A stretch of 64,000 nucleotides of DNA from Candidatus Endonucleibacter sp. (ex Gigantidas childressi) (GTDB lineage Bacteria > Pseudomonadota > Gammaproteobacteria > Pseudomonadales > Endozoicomonadaceae), in contig JASXSU010000003.1 of the NCBI GenBank assembly GCA_030674875.1, positions 970,076 through 1,034,075 on the forward strand. Reading direction: 5' to 3'. The position numbers and the translations under genes are program-made. Of the stretch, positions 17,697 through 27,959 are shown one piece after another. The notes under the pieces were generated by a model. The model was not told the DNA's origin and ran no database searches. It saw nothing but the letters and a program-made list of their open reading frames with translations. Every line of letters begins with the position of its first letter. The stretch's first letter is position 1.

Positions 17697-18795
17697 ATGT
17701 TTGAGATTAGTCCCATTAAGGAGCGCATCAAAGACCTGAGTGCACGTACTGATGTGCTTAGGAGGTATCTTTGACTATGAGCAAAAAAGTGAACGCTTGC
17801 AGGAAGTAGAGCGTGAGCTTGAAGATTCTGAAGTCTGGAATAATCCGAAGACAGCTCAAATGCTTGGTCGGGAACGTTCTCAGTTAGAGATAATTGTTCA
17901 GACCATTGATGAGCTGACCCAAGGGGTTAAAGATGCGGATGAATTGCTAGGGATGTCTGTAGAAGAAGTGGATGAGGACGGTGTTCAGGCGGTTATTGTT
18001 GAGCTGGATGACCTGTCCGAAAAACTGGCTGTCTTGGAGTTCAGTCGGATGTTTTCCGGAGAAATGGATGCTAACGGAGCTTTTCTTGATATTCAGGCTG
18101 GTTCCGGAGGTACAGAGGCCCAGGATTGGGCAAGCATGATGTTACGCATGTATTTGCGTTGGGGTGATGCCCATGGTTTTAAAGCAGAGCTGGTGGAAGT
18201 ATCTGCTGGTGATGTGGCGGGTATTAAGTCTGCTACGGTTCAATTTATCGGTGAGTATGCGTATGGCTGGCTGAGAACAGAAACTGGTGTTCACCGTTTG
18301 GTAAGAAAGTCGCCTTTTGATTCCGGTAATCGTCGACATACATCATTTGCTTCTGTGTTTGTATCACCAGAAGTTGATGATAATATTGAGATTGAAATCA
18401 ATCCTGCAGACCTTAGAACAGATACTTACCGCTCTAGTGGTGCAGGTGGCCAGCACGTTAACACTACAGATTCTGCTGTACGGATTACTCATAATCCTTC
18501 TGGTATTGTTGTTCAGTGTCAGAACCAGCGGTCTCAACACCAAAATAGAGATAAGGCCATGCAGCAGTTAAAGGCAAAGCTGTATGAATTGGAAATGAAA
18601 AAACGAACAGCTGATGCTCAGGCTTTAGAGAATAGTAAGTCTGATATTGGCTGGGGTAGTCAGATTCGGTCCTATGTTTTGGATGATTCTCGTATCAAAG
18701 ATTTGCGTACTGGTGTAGAAACCCGTAACACTCAAGCTGTACTTGATGGTGATCTTGATAGATTTATGGAAGCAAGTTTGAAAAAAAGTATATAG
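17697..18795 (+). CDS. prfB: Peptide chain release factor 2 with programmed +1 frameshift
   Basis: RF2 releases peptides at UGA and UAA codons. The true start is the ATG at 17697 ([18 protein letters not shown]). After 25 codons the zero frame meets TGA at 17772-17774. The +1 frame then continues to 18795, for about 365 aa in all. The RF2-specific SPF tripeptide is in [16 protein letters not shown] and the catalytic GGQ in [15 protein letters not shown]. Reading only the downstream frame from 17740 would give a false N-terminus. It is followed by lysS, the usual partner. Confidence 0.97.
17760..17775 (+). promoter_or_regulatory. RF2 autoregulatory frameshift site
   Basis: AGGAGGTATCTTTGAC contains the internal Shine-Dalgarno-like AGGAGG, three bases, then CTT TGA C. 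This is the classic prfB arrangement in which low RF2 makes termination at UGA slow and the ribosome slips +1 on CUU. The internal Shine-Dalgarno here is a perfect AGGAGG, where E. coli has AGGGGG. Confidence 0.96.
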
Positions 18796-18908
18796 TTCTT
18801 GGGTTGTGAGAAAGATGGTTTCGCTACGCACCTTGTTTCTTACAGGTACTGACCATGAACGGGTTTTGATTTTTATTGATGGTTTTGTATACAGGAATAA
18901 ATGGCTTT

Positions 18909-20405
18909 ATGTCTGATCAAAAGCAAAATAACGATATTTTGGAAGAAAATAGGCTGGTGGCTTTACGCCGTGCAAAATTAGCAGCTATCCGGGCTACGGG
19001 TGTTGCTTTTCCTAACTCGTTCCGTAGGGATTCTCTAGCTGATGATTTGCAGAATCGACACAAGGGGGCTAGTAAAGAAGAGCTGAGTGAAGCAAATATT
19101 CTAGTTAGTGTTGCTGGGCGTATTATGCTGAACCGTGGCGCTTTTATGGAATTGCAGGACATGTCTGGCCGTATTCAGCTTTATGTCAATCGTAAGGTTT
19201 TATCAAAAGAAGATTCAGCAAAGATTAAAACCTGGGATATTGGAGATATTGTTGGCGTTAAAGGCTCTTTACAGCGTTCTGGTAAAGGTGATTTGTATGT
19301 TGATATGACACAGGTTCAACTGCTAACCAAGTCGCTGAGACCTTTGCCTGAAAAGCATAAGGGGCTGATAGATACTGAAATGCGGTATCGTCAGCGTTAT
19401 GTTGATTTAATTACCAGCGAGCGGACTCGTAGTGTTTTCCGTATCCGATCACGTATTGTTGAGGGTATCCGTGAGTATTTATGTAAGCAAGATTTCATGG
19501 AAGTTGAAACTCCAATGCTGCAGGTGATTCCTGGAGGTGCTACTGCGCGACCCTTCATTACTCATCACAATTCATTGGATATTGACATGTACCTACGAAT
19601 TGCACCGGAATTGTATCTTAAGCGTGTGGTGGTGGGGGGGTTTGAGCGAGTTTACGAAATAAATCGTAATTTCCGTAATGAGGGGCTTTCTACGCGACAT
19701 AATCCAGAGTTTACCATGCTTGAATTTTATCAGGCCTATGCAGACTATAACGATATGATGGATCACACAGAAGCTATGCTGAAGATGTTGGCCATGAGTG
19801 TGATAGGTAGAACTGATCTTAATTATCAAGGCACTATTATTGACTTTGGTAAGCCTTTTGTGCGGATGTCTGTTTTTGACTCTATTCTACATTTTAATCC
19901 TGACCTGAGTACTACTGATATCGATAATCTTGAGTCTGCCCGTCAGGTTGCGGAGCAGCTGAGTATTGTTGTCAGGTCTAGCTGGGGGCTTGGAAAAATT
20001 CAGATTGAAATTTTTGAAAAGACAGTTGAACATCGACTGATGGCTCCAACCTTTATTACGTCTTATCCCACAGAAGTTTCACCGCTATCTCGTTGTGATG
20101 ATAACAACCAGTTTATCACTGATCGCTTTGAGTTTTTTGTTGCTGGCCGTGAAATTGCTAATGGTTTCTCTGAATTGAATGATCCTGAAGAGCAGGCTGA
20201 GCGTTTTCGTCAACAGGTAGGTGAGAAAGATGCAGGTGATGATGAAGCAATGCAATTTGATGATGATTACATCAACGCACTAGAATATGGGTTACCTCCC
20301 ACAGCTGGTGAAGGGATAGGTATTGATCGTTTGGTTATGTTGTTTACGGACTCACCATCTATACGGGATGTGCTTCTGTTCCCTCATATGCGACCGCAGG
20401 CGTAA
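18909..20405 (+). CDS. lysS: Lysyl-tRNA synthetase (class II)
   Basis: Charges tRNA-Lys. The start at 18909 ([20 protein letters not shown]) gives 498 aa, close to 505 in E. coli, with AGGAA about 11 bases upstream. An in-frame ATG at 18876 is also possible. An OB-fold anticodon-binding domain comes first ([21 protein letters not shown]). The class II catalytic core then shows motif 2 [20 protein letters not shown] and motif 3 [20 protein letters not shown]. The gene is adjacent to prfB as in many gammaproteobacteria. Confidence 0.97.
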   Translation: MSDQKQNNDILEENRLVALRRAKLAAIRATGVAFPNSFRRDSLADDLQNRHKGASKEELSEANILVSVAGRIMLNRGAFMELQDMSGRIQLYVNRKVLSKEDSAKIKTWDIGDIVGVKGSLQRSGKGDLYVDMTQVQLLTKSLRPLPEKHKGLIDTEMRYRQRYVDLITSERTRSVFRIRSRIVEGIREYLCKQDFMEVETPMLQVIPGGATARPFITHHNSLDIDMYLRIAPELYLKRVVVGGFERVYEINRNFRNEGLSTRHNPEFTMLEFYQAYADYNDMMDHTEAMLKMLAMSVIGRTDLNYQGTIIDFGKPFVRMSVFDSILHFNPDLSTTDIDNLESARQVAEQLSIVVRSSWGLGKIQIEIFEKTVEHRLMAPTFITSYPTEVSPLSRCDDNNQFITDRFEFFVAGREIANGFSELNDPEEQAERFRQQVGEKDAGDDEAMQFDDDYINALEYGLPPTAGEGIGIDRLVMLFTDSPSIRDVLLFPHMRPQA

Positions 20406-20710
20406 TTGTATCGGCTGCAATTGAAGGTGACGGGGGTAGGCGACAAACGAAAGAAGTCTAGCAATCTTAAGAGCAGTAGATGATTGGGGCTTAGCTCGTT
20501 TGTCGCCTAACCATACCTCAAAGGATAACGATTACATACCCGTCACTTTTGAAGTTTCGGTTACTCACCATAGCCGTTTAATGCTTCTAAGCTTCTGTGG
20601 CTTCTCTCACTTGTCGTCGCGGAGCAACTCCAAGTTCTTGGCATATAGCGGCTTCTATCCATTATCTAGCTTCCGTATGAATTTCCACGGTGAAACATGG
20701 AGAATCAGGT
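20404..20710. repeat. Compound intergenic repeat after lysS
   Basis: Two joined modules and no gene. 20404-20530 runs GTATCGGCTGCAATTGAAGG, GGCGACAAACGAAAGAAG and the inverse GCTCGTTTGTCGCCTAACC. 20530-20650 runs ATACCCGTCACTTTTGAAGT, GCTTCTCTCACTTGTCGTCG and GAGCAACTCCAAGTTCTTGG. The second module matches the fdx-iscX gap. The inverted GGCGACAAACGA/TCGTTTGTCGCC would form a long hairpin that may also end lysS transcription. Confidence 0.6.
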
Positions 20711-20740
20711 AAATACACTAAAAAGTAAATAACCTGAAAG

Positions 20741-23302
20741 TTACCGGAAATGATGTACGGCCATTTTATTCTTCATAAAGCAAATAGCTGCTGTTATTTC
20801 TGTTGTTTCTTGATTTACCAAGACGTATACACCAGCTGCTGTGCGTTTTGTAAAAAAAATATTCTTACCTTCTTTTATTATATTTGTTACAGTCGCCCAA
20901 TAATATCCATATTCATTTGAAATCAATTGTTTCAGTGAGTATATAGCGTTATCTAACTCATCAAGTTCCAATATAAGTATTTTATTCTTCACTTTTGTAG
21001 GATTATACTGAAAAGGTGGAATAAAATACTTACCTTGATTATCTTTGCATCCAAATTCATATCCTGAAACAATCTCCCCGTCCCTGGTGCCTACAGCCGG
21101 TTGGGCTGATATGCGAACGTCCTTGTAATCATGTTTTTCCATCTCATGATGTAATAGATGAAGATGCGCATCATATCTAGACCAGTCTGTATTATAACAC
21201 AGCTGAAAAATGTGGGTATCATTAATTAATCCACAGTTCTCTAAAACCTGTATTTCGGTTGATATGCTGTGTTTTGCTTTATCTAACCCGTTCTCCAGCA
21301 GCATAATATTTTCACATGTTAATTGATCTGGTGTTATCCATTCTTCAGGCGTCATAATCATAGAATCTATAGGATCTCCTAAGTAAGCAAAATCATCAGA
21401 TAGGGCATATTTTGGGATATACTTGATTTTAGTCATCCAGTGAGGAAAAGTGCAAGGTTCAGCGTTATAGCTATATGATTGTTGACTAATGAATTTGTAA
21501 GTGTAAATAGATGAATATACAGACAACAACCCTAAGGTTGCAACGTGCATTGGACTTATTTTTTTTCTTTTATATTTCATACCTAAAAGAGTCAAAACAG
21601 CAGGCCATGTAATCATCCAATTACAATCAGAATTAACAGTAAAGGTTATGGCAGTACAGAATAATTCTAAAAAGTTTGATCTGAGGATGTCAATTGTTTC
21701 TATTGTCTGAGTAGCTAATGGTTCAGAGTAAATATACATTATAACAGCGAAAAAGCATACTCTTATTATATTTGGGTACATATGTGTATAATAATTTTTC
21801 ATCCATGTTGCATTGTTTCTTTTGTCCTTACTGTTTTCTGCATAAAACACTTTTTCACTGAAGGAATATGTAAACGGATTAGTATTATTAAAATGTACAC
21901 TTGAATATTTTCCTTCACGTATGGACAGGTTATCGAAAGAATTTGTCATACTCAGTACATCACTTGAATGTTTTCTTGTGCATAATGATAGGTTGTCGAA
22001 ATCATTTGTCATATTTAGTGCGTCACTGCCACCTTCAGAGTAAAGTTTTTTTTCTTTGTGATGGGGATTTCTATTGGATTTGTTTTTGAGTTTTTTGTTG
22101 GGATGTTTTATTTTTGACGAAAGCATAGCTTTATTATTCAATGACCTTTTACGGAGAGAGTTATTATTTGTAATGCACTCATTAGTGGCACTATTTTCTC
22201 TCTGACCGGCTTGTGGTTGAGCGACAACTTGGCAGCTCTTTTCAGTGTTTTTTTTGGTGCTCTCTCTCTTGTCTGTTTTTATGTCATATTCATTAAAATC
22301 TGGCTTCTCTGTTTCCATTTGTGCAGTAGCAAGAATCATGCTTTTATGAGGGGGCTCCTGATTATCTGGGTTTGTTTCATTTTCTTTTGGTATTGTGATA
22401 TGAATCCCCCAAAGATGTGATAAAAGTGAGTTTTTTATAAAAATGACTTTATCTAGCTCGTCTTTTGCTTTAATTAATTCGATATCAAGGTGTCGGTCGA
22501 ATGGTGCTCTTTTAGATGGAGTAATCTGGTCAAATATAGTTAAATGTTCATCATATTTCATAAAAGACTTGTAGACTAAATAGACGGAGTCGCTATTGAA
22601 AGCAAGAGCCAACCATTTATTTCCTTTGTCTTTTATAATAGCGGTATAATCATGTATTTTTGTTTTCAGTTTGTTGAGCCACTGTTTTTCATATTCGAGA
22701 ATGCAGGTTGCTGTTTCAATATGCAAATTAAATCGGTCTTCCTCTATATATAAAATGTCATCGTCAGAAAACGATTTATCCATTTTAACGAAATCAGCTA
22801 TTCTCACTACTGTAGAATTTTCCGTTCTAAAATAACAACAACACCAAGTGATATTGTCGCTATGTGTTGTTCTGGTTTTAAAGCATAATTTAGACATTTT
22901 GTTACGCAATATATTGATAGCTTCTTCGAAGTGTTCTTTTTGAACTAGAAAATCCAAATCATTTACCGTGATGTCTTTAAATTTTAATGAGTCTCCTTTT
23001 GCCTCGGCCATAATATACTGCCATGCTACTGAGCCATGCAAAACTATAGCGTTACTTGATGTTGTTTTATTTATACTACTGATTTCTTCTAATAACTCAT
23101 AATAAATTTCGCCACGATCTAATTCTAACCCATAACAGAATCCGTGCAATACGAATAAAAAAATGGTAGAGATAAATATATAAGTAGTATTCTTGATAAT
23201 ATAATTACAAATGAATTGCATGATATAATCCAATATGTGAGAGGCTCTATTTCGAAAATAGCAAGCTGAGTCTAAGAGTATATTAAAATAAAAGGAGATC
23301 AT
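20741..23302 (-). CDS. Exported or membrane protein with nucleotidyltransferase-like N-terminal domain, 853 aa
   Basis: No exact family is recognised. A hydrophobic export segment lies at about residues 38-56 (TYIFISTIFLFVLHGFCYG). The ATG at residue 28 may be the real start, giving an ordinary signal peptide. Directly after it, SNAIVLHGSVAWQYIM followed by VNDLDFLVQKEHFEEAI has the G-S ... D-x-D layout of the polymerase-beta-type nucleotidyltransferase fold, and VVRIADFVKMD could hold the third carboxylate. The middle is Lys/Asn-rich. It contains two near-identical units (SDALNMTNDFDNLSL and SDVLSMTNSFDNLSI, about 435-475), then three hydrophobic segments (about 521-610). The C-terminal 200 residues are globular and unassigned. 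The enzymatic call is inference from motif spacing. Confidence 0.6.
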   Translation of the reverse strand: MISFYFNILLDSACYFRNRASHILDYIMQFICNYIIKNTTYIFISTIFLFVLHGFCYGLELDRGEIYYELLEEISSINKTTSSNAIVLHGSVAWQYIMAEAKGDSLKFKDITVNDLDFLVQKEHFEEAINILRNKMSKLCFKTRTTHSDNITWCCCYFRTENSTVVRIADFVKMDKSFSDDDILYIEEDRFNLHIETATCILEYEKQWLNKLKTKIHDYTAIIKDKGNKWLALAFNSDSVYLVYKSFMKYDEHLTIFDQITPSKRAPFDRHLDIELIKAKDELDKVIFIKNSLLSHLWGIHITIPKENETNPDNQEPPHKSMILATAQMETEKPDFNEYDIKTDKRESTKKNTEKSCQVVAQPQAGQRENSATNECITNNNSLRKRSLNNKAMLSSKIKHPNKKLKNKSNRNPHHKEKKLYSEGGSDALNMTNDFDNLSLCTRKHSSDVLSMTNSFDNLSIREGKYSSVHFNNTNPFTYSFSEKVFYAENSKDKRNNATWMKNYYTHMYPNIIRVCFFAVIMYIYSEPLATQTIETIDILRSNFLELFCTAITFTVNSDCNWMITWPAVLTLLGMKYKRKKISPMHVATLGLLSVYSSIYTYKFISQQSYSYNAEPCTFPHWMTKIKYIPKYALSDDFAYLGDPIDSMIMTPEEWITPDQLTCENIMLLENGLDKAKHSISTEIQVLENCGLINDTHIFQLCYNTDWSRYDAHLHLLHHEMEKHDYKDVRISAQPAVGTRDGEIVSGYEFGCKDNQGKYFIPPFQYNPTKVKNKILILELDELDNAIYSLKQLISNEYGYYWATVTNIIKEGKNIFFTKRTAAGVYVLVNQETTEITAAICFMKNKMAVHHFR

Positions 23303-24062
23303 AGCATTTTATATAGCTTTGTCGCAAGGGGTAGAGGAATTATAATTTCACAAAAGGTTGTAAAAAGTCTTAGTAGTCTACATCCAAATGATTTGGCAGT
23401 GCTATGCGGCGCAAGTGGGTGAGCTATGTACTGTGTGTGTCAAAAAAACTGAAGACCTTGCTTTTCAAGTTGAGACCTCAACATAACTCAGCAAAAAAGA
23501 TGAGGTTTTGGTAAAATATGGGCATGCAAATATAATTCACAATACGGCTAGACTCTTAGTTCAGCCAGTGACCTAAATCATCCAATTCTTCGTAGTCTGG
23601 ATGATACAAAAGCGCTGTTGACATGGTCAGAGATTGAGAAGTTACGGCCCTCAATCTACGCTTCCGGTCGCCTCGACTATCCTCTGCTGACCTTGTTTCT
23701 AGCCGTACTGCTTGGAATGTGGTAGCGCTTATTCTATATGTGTAGTTGGCTCAATCTTGAGATCTCTTGTCTAATTTCAAGCTTGATACTAAGCATGTTT
23801 GGTTAAGACGTATTCACCGGTTTTATTTTAAGAATTTTGATGAAAATATAAACGAAAAATATTGAGCAGAAAAAGGGAGGAGGATTCAACCTGTATTGTA
23901 TGGTAGCATTTAAGAATGGAGACTTTGAAATTGACTTTCTTCTGCAATGCAATCACCTGCACGCGTATGCTTGCTGAGTTTTGCTAGATTATGGTCAACT
24001 CATATCTTCAATGGAAACGGATATAAAAAATATAATACCGTGGTATTAAAGGGAGAATAATA
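23303..24062. other. Gap between the 853-aa gene and gcvT
   Basis: No intact gene. It holds the decayed transposase remnant at about 23440-23860, whose inverted relative is at 16110-16440. Near 23995-24030 there is a decayed repeat end (CATATCTTCAATGGAAACGG). GGGAGAAT lies just before the gcvT ATG. Confidence 0.5.
23440..23860 (+). pseudogene. Decayed IS5-type transposase N-terminal remnant
   Basis: Translates in patches to VWMIQKRC, EIEKL-like and YPLLTLF-like segments typical of the N-terminus of an IS5-type transposase, but stops break all frames. AAAAAAACTGAAGACCTTGC near the start resembles IS4-type ends found at 33.0, 45.8 and 50.9 kb, so remnants of two elements may be joined. Confidence 0.5.
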
Positions 24063-25205
24063 ATGCCAGATCAATCAAGGACATTGAAAAAAACAGCTCT
24101 ATACGACCTTCACGTGACGGAGGTTGCAAAAATGGCTTCCTTTGCTGGTTATCACATGCCTATTCAGTACTCGTCTGGTGTCAAAAAAGAGCATTTACAT
24201 ACTCGAGCACAGGCAGGGCTTTTTGATGTATCCCATATGGGGCAATTTACTCTTGCTGGCCCAAACGCTGCAACCGACCTTGAAAAACTAACTCCTATTG
24301 ACATCGTTGATCTGCAAGAAGGAAGGCAGCGTTATGCTTTACTCACCAATAATAAAGGTGGCATTCTTGATGATCTAATGGTTACCAGATTGCCAGCATT
24401 TAACAACACTAACCTCCTATACATTGTTGTTAATGGTGCCTGTAAAGATGAAGATATCACACATATTAAGTCGAACTTAAGTGACGATACAGTTATAAGC
24501 GTCCTTGACGATTGGGCACTGCTAGCTCTTCAAGGACCTAAAGCAGCAATAGTTTTAGCTCATCTTGCCCCAGAAGTTAGTAATATGGTATTTATGGATG
24601 CAAAAAAACTTAACATAGCTGGCGTTGAGTGCTTAATAAGTCGCTCCGGTTACACAGGTGAAGATGGGTTTGAAATTTCCGTTCCTAACGAGCAGGCCTT
24701 CACACTAGCCCAACAAATACTTGCACATCCAGAAGTAGAAATGATTGGCCTCGGCGCTAGAGACTCACTTCGTTTGGAAGCGGGTCTGTGCCTTTATGGC
24801 CATGATATCAATCAGGAAACCACACCTATTGAAAGCGATCTTGCTTGGACAATTAGCAAGAGCAGAAGAAGCGAAGGCGTTAGAGCTGGAGGTTTCCTTG
24901 GTGCAGATGTTATTTTTAAGCAAATAGAAGCCAAAGATATAATCAAAAAGAGGGTTGGCCTAATTGGTTCCAGCAAAGCCCCGGTTCGATCAGGCACAGA
25001 ACTAGTCAATATAAAAGGTGAAAAGATAGGTGAAGTAACATCTGGTACCTTTGGACCAAGCATAGATACACCTGTGGCGATGGCATACATACTCAAAGCC
25101 TATACTGCACTAGAAACAGAAGTCTATGCTATTGTTCGTGGAAATAAAATACGTATGACTGTCAGCAAAATGCCATTCATTCAGCAACGTTATTATCGGG
25201 GATAG
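24063..25205 (+). CDS. gcvT: Aminomethyltransferase (glycine cleavage T protein)
   Basis: Tetrahydrofolate-dependent T protein of the glycine cleavage system, which releases ammonia and forms 5,10-methylene-THF from the aminomethyl group carried on the H protein. It is 380 aa, slightly longer than the usual 364-375. Family landmarks are LFDVSHMGQFTLAGPNA, YTGEDGFEISVP, GLGARDSLRLEAGLCLYGHD and GEVTSGTFGPSID. gcvH and gcvP are not adjacent and no partner follows it here. A GGGAGAA site precedes the ATG. Confidence 0.96.
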   Translation: MPDQSRTLKKTALYDLHVTEVAKMASFAGYHMPIQYSSGVKKEHLHTRAQAGLFDVSHMGQFTLAGPNAATDLEKLTPIDIVDLQEGRQRYALLTNNKGGILDDLMVTRLPAFNNTNLLYIVVNGACKDEDITHIKSNLSDDTVISVLDDWALLALQGPKAAIVLAHLAPEVSNMVFMDAKKLNIAGVECLISRSGYTGEDGFEISVPNEQAFTLAQQILAHPEVEMIGLGARDSLRLEAGLCLYGHDINQETTPIESDLAWTISKSRRSEGVRAGGFLGADVIFKQIEAKDIIKKRVGLIGSSKAPVRSGTELVNIKGEKIGEVTSGTFGPSIDTPVAMAYILKAYTALETEVYAIVRGNKIRMTVSKMPFIQQRYYRG

Positions 25206-25311
25206 GTATATTCTTATTTAGCTCTTTTGAAAAATGAGTGGGTAAACTGTATACTTGTTTACCTTACTACCCTATGGTTCACCTAAATACCACCATGGGG
25301 AATCCATTTCA

Positions 25312-25446
25312 AGTGGCGATATCAGTTACTATTGAAGGTGTGGGGAGGCGACAAACGAGCGAAGCCCCATGAGCCTACGAGGTGTAGGTGGTTGTAGTGT
25401 GTGAAAGTAATTAATAATTTCGTACCGTCAATTGGAATGGATATTA
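25312..25446. repeat. Long-form intergenic repeat between gcvT and ung
   Basis: Runs from GGCGATATCAGTTACTATTG and AAGGTGTGGGGAGGCGACAA through CGAAGCCCCATGAGCCTACG to CCGTCAATTGGAATGGATAT. The inner block is shared with the elements at 10180, 20404, 26870 and 30701. The rest of the 370-base gap holds nothing recognisable. Confidence 0.65.
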
Positions 25447-25576
25447 TCAGAATCAATAAACGAAGCCATCACGGAGGGAGTGGTGGCTAATAAATTAGCA
25501 GTATGCAGTGACAATCGGTGGGAGTTCTTTTAGCACGTGTTTGTAATTAGCTGGCTGGCAAAAAAAGTGGGAAAAC

Positions 25577-26245
25577 ATGTTGGATATTAGTATCGATGCA
25601 TCGTGGGACACATATATCAAGAATGAGTTTAGCAAAAAGTATATGCAACATCTCAGTATGTTTTTAATTAAGGAAAGGAAGTTAGGAAAGGTAATACACC
25701 CACAAATTAGTGAGTATTTTCGAGCGCTCGATTTAGCACCTTTCGAGCAAGTTAAAGTAGTTATTTTAGGTCAGGATCCTTACCATGGGCCTGGTCAGGC
25801 ACATGGCCTTTGTTTTTCTGTGAAGCCGAATGTAACAATCCCCCCTTCACTGAGGAATATATACAAAGAGCTCAAAGATGATTTGGGTATTCCTCCAGCC
25901 AATCATGGTTTTCTCGAGCACTGGGCTAAGCAGGGCGTTTTATTATTGAATAGTGTATTGACCGTTGAGCACAAACAGGCAGGCTCGCATCAAAAAAAAG
26001 GATGGGAGCAGTTTACAGATAAGATCGTGACTGAGCTTAATAACCATAAGGAAAAGTTAGTATTTATTCTTTGGGGAGGTTACGCACAAAAAAAAGGTGA
26101 GTTTATTGATGCGACTGCACATTTGGTATTGAAGTCAGCGCATCCATCACCATTATCTGCCCGTAGGGGATTTTTCGGTAGTAAACCGTTTTCTCAAACA
26201 AACGACTATCTTCGGCGTAACGGAGTAGAGACGATAGATTGGTGA
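25577..26245 (+). CDS. ung: Uracil-DNA glycosylase
   Basis: Family 1 uracil-DNA glycosylase, 222 aa, which removes uracil from DNA at the start of base excision repair. The water-activating motif GQDPYHGPGQAHGLCFSV, the uracil-binding LLLNSVLTV segment and the DNA-intercalation motif HPSPLSARRGFFG are all intact. Length matches the family. It appears to stand alone, with repeats upstream and IS debris downstream. Confidence 0.98.
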   Translation: MLDISIDASWDTYIKNEFSKKYMQHLSMFLIKERKLGKVIHPQISEYFRALDLAPFEQVKVVILGQDPYHGPGQAHGLCFSVKPNVTIPPSLRNIYKELKDDLGIPPANHGFLEHWAKQGVLLLNSVLTVEHKQAGSHQKKGWEQFTDKIVTELNNHKEKLVFILWGGYAQKKGEFIDATAHLVLKSAHPSPLSARRGFFGSKPFSQTNDYLRRNGVETIDW

Positions 26246-26662
26246 TTTTTTTTGATGTAAAATTATATCTATTCCACTGCGGTGTTTGTCAACATAGTCG
26301 TCGCCCCAACTCAAGCGACTTTCTTAAGTTTATCTGATAAGAATCTGCCTGTATAATTCCAGACCTCGTGAGTCAAATCCCATTTATTGTTGACATCTTA
26401 CCACGGCACTAGGGGGTTCGCTGTTACATATTTATACAACATTTCGGCGGTTACCCATGAGTACCTAAGGCTCACCACGATGCCGTTGACATGGTGTTAG
26501 AAATTTCAACTCTCTATCCTTGCGTTCTTCGCTGTACCATCAGACAAAGCCATGCGCTCAGTTTCGTACTGCTGCAACATCCGCAAATGGCTTTCTTGGG
26601 TGTGCTAAGTGCTCTGAAAATCGTTTCAGAATAAATATTATCATTACTGGCTCCTGGGCAAC
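26246..26662. other. Unassigned gap downstream of ung
   Basis: No intact gene is seen. On the minus strand, short open pieces (for example LLQQYETERMALSDGTAKNA) look like decayed coding sequence that I cannot assign. It ends where the IS630 remnant begins. Confidence 0.35.
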
Positions 26663-27884
26663 TATACCCAAGTGAATTCAAGATGCAGAGTTGAGTCTCT
26701 GAAAATTGTCGTTAATTCTACTGACTAACGAAGCCCAAATTTTAGGCAAAGTATCATCAAGGAAGTGATTTATTTTCTGTCGAAACTCCGCCGGTTTCGC
26801 GAAATATTCATTATTTCGCGCGTGCTCATTCATTACTTTCCACAGTCGCTCAATTGTATTCAAATTTTGTATACCCAAAGCATTTCAAATTGCTACTAGG
26901 CAGCAAGTAAGCTAAGCCTCGTGAGCCTACGAGTAGTAGGTGATCGGGGTGAGAGAACGCAGCCAACAACGTAGCAACTTGAAAGGCGACGGGTATATGC
27001 GGAGGTAGGTAATGAAGCTTTATACCTTGTTTTTCAGCTTCTTCAACCACCTCCTTTGAGTGGTGATAACCCGCACCATCAAGCACCATATGGATGACGG
27101 CCATTGAGGTATAAGAAGTCCGTACTTTGTTGAAACATTGGATAATAGCTTTGCCGTTAACTGTCTCAAATTGTTCAAAACAGCAGCTGACAGGTTGTTT
27201 AACTCAATAGCCCCAATAATATTTAGCCTTGTTAGGCTACCGGTTGTATTGATGACTTTATCAACTCCTTTGCAAATCCATCTTGATGTGATCTTAGTCG
27301 CTTGCGTTGGATGTACTGCGTCCATGAACAGAGCCACTTCACCTGTGGTAGCTAGGCTTTCAGCTCTTCATGGTGCTTGACAAGCTCAGCCTGTTTATCC
27401 GCATCTGTCTTATAGGGAACACCCTTGGGTTGTTTATAGGTAGACCCTTTCTGGTGTAGTCACAGATTCATAGCTGACACGCTATATTGAATTTTCCAGC
27501 GCTCAGCAATATAAGCGACAATTTGATTGGTATGAGCGTAGGTTTTCTCAGATACGTGCTCAATCAATTATTGAGTTTGTTCATCATTTAGATGGCTCTC
27601 ACTACCACCATTTTCAGGTTTAAGTTTTTCTTTTTTTATGTAATCTTTGATGTGACGACTGATCGTGAATTCACTTTTTCTCAAAGCCTGAGAAATAAAA
27701 GTTATTAACACTCTTCAGACCACAATAGCATCGCTTTAATACGGTCACACTCTCGTACATCCCGCAATATTTTATGGCGAGATTTCAAGTCGATTTTTTG
27801 CTGTTGGGTCAGGGTGAATTTTGAAATTAATGTAGTCTGAAGAAAAACCACTAAAAATAAAGCATCTTCAATACACTTGGATAT
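26663..27884 (-). mobile_element. IS630-family element, transposase broken by frameshifts and a repeat insertion
   Basis: Left end TATACCCAAGTGAATTCAAG at 26663, right end ACACTTGGATAT near 27884. Minus-strand pieces cover the whole transposase: N-terminus KFTLTQQQKIDL, FMDAVHPTQATK with the first Asp, HMVLDGAGYHHSKEVVEEA with the second, and NLNTIERLWKVMNEHARNNE with the final Glu. Several frameshifts and stops separate them. A 128-bp inverted-repeat element (26870-26997) is inserted between LHYLPPHI and QNLNTIERLWK. Confidence 0.85.
26870..26997. repeat. 128-bp inverted-repeat element (MITE-like) inside IS630
   Basis: Begins TATACCCAAAGCATTTCAAA, ends CAACTTGAAAGGCGACGGGTATA-like (last bases 26991-26997 GGGTATA), with an internal CGAGTAGTAGGTGATCGGGG. 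The ends are inverted repeats (TTTCAAATTGCTAC/GTAGCAACTTGAAA). Restoring the transposase frame requires an empty site of TATA, so TATA appears to be duplicated on insertion. Other copies: 30701-30828 and from 63917 to the window end. Confidence 0.85.
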
Positions 27885-27959
27885 GCACATATGACGAATC
27901 ATGACTGGATGGATAAATTTATGGAGCTACTAATGATTATGGTTGTGTGGTACTACTAC

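Noticed and set aside
17740-18795. prfB starting at 17740
   Set aside because: That start lies upstream of the frameshift site in the wrong frame. The conserved RF2 N-terminus begins at 17697 in the zero frame.
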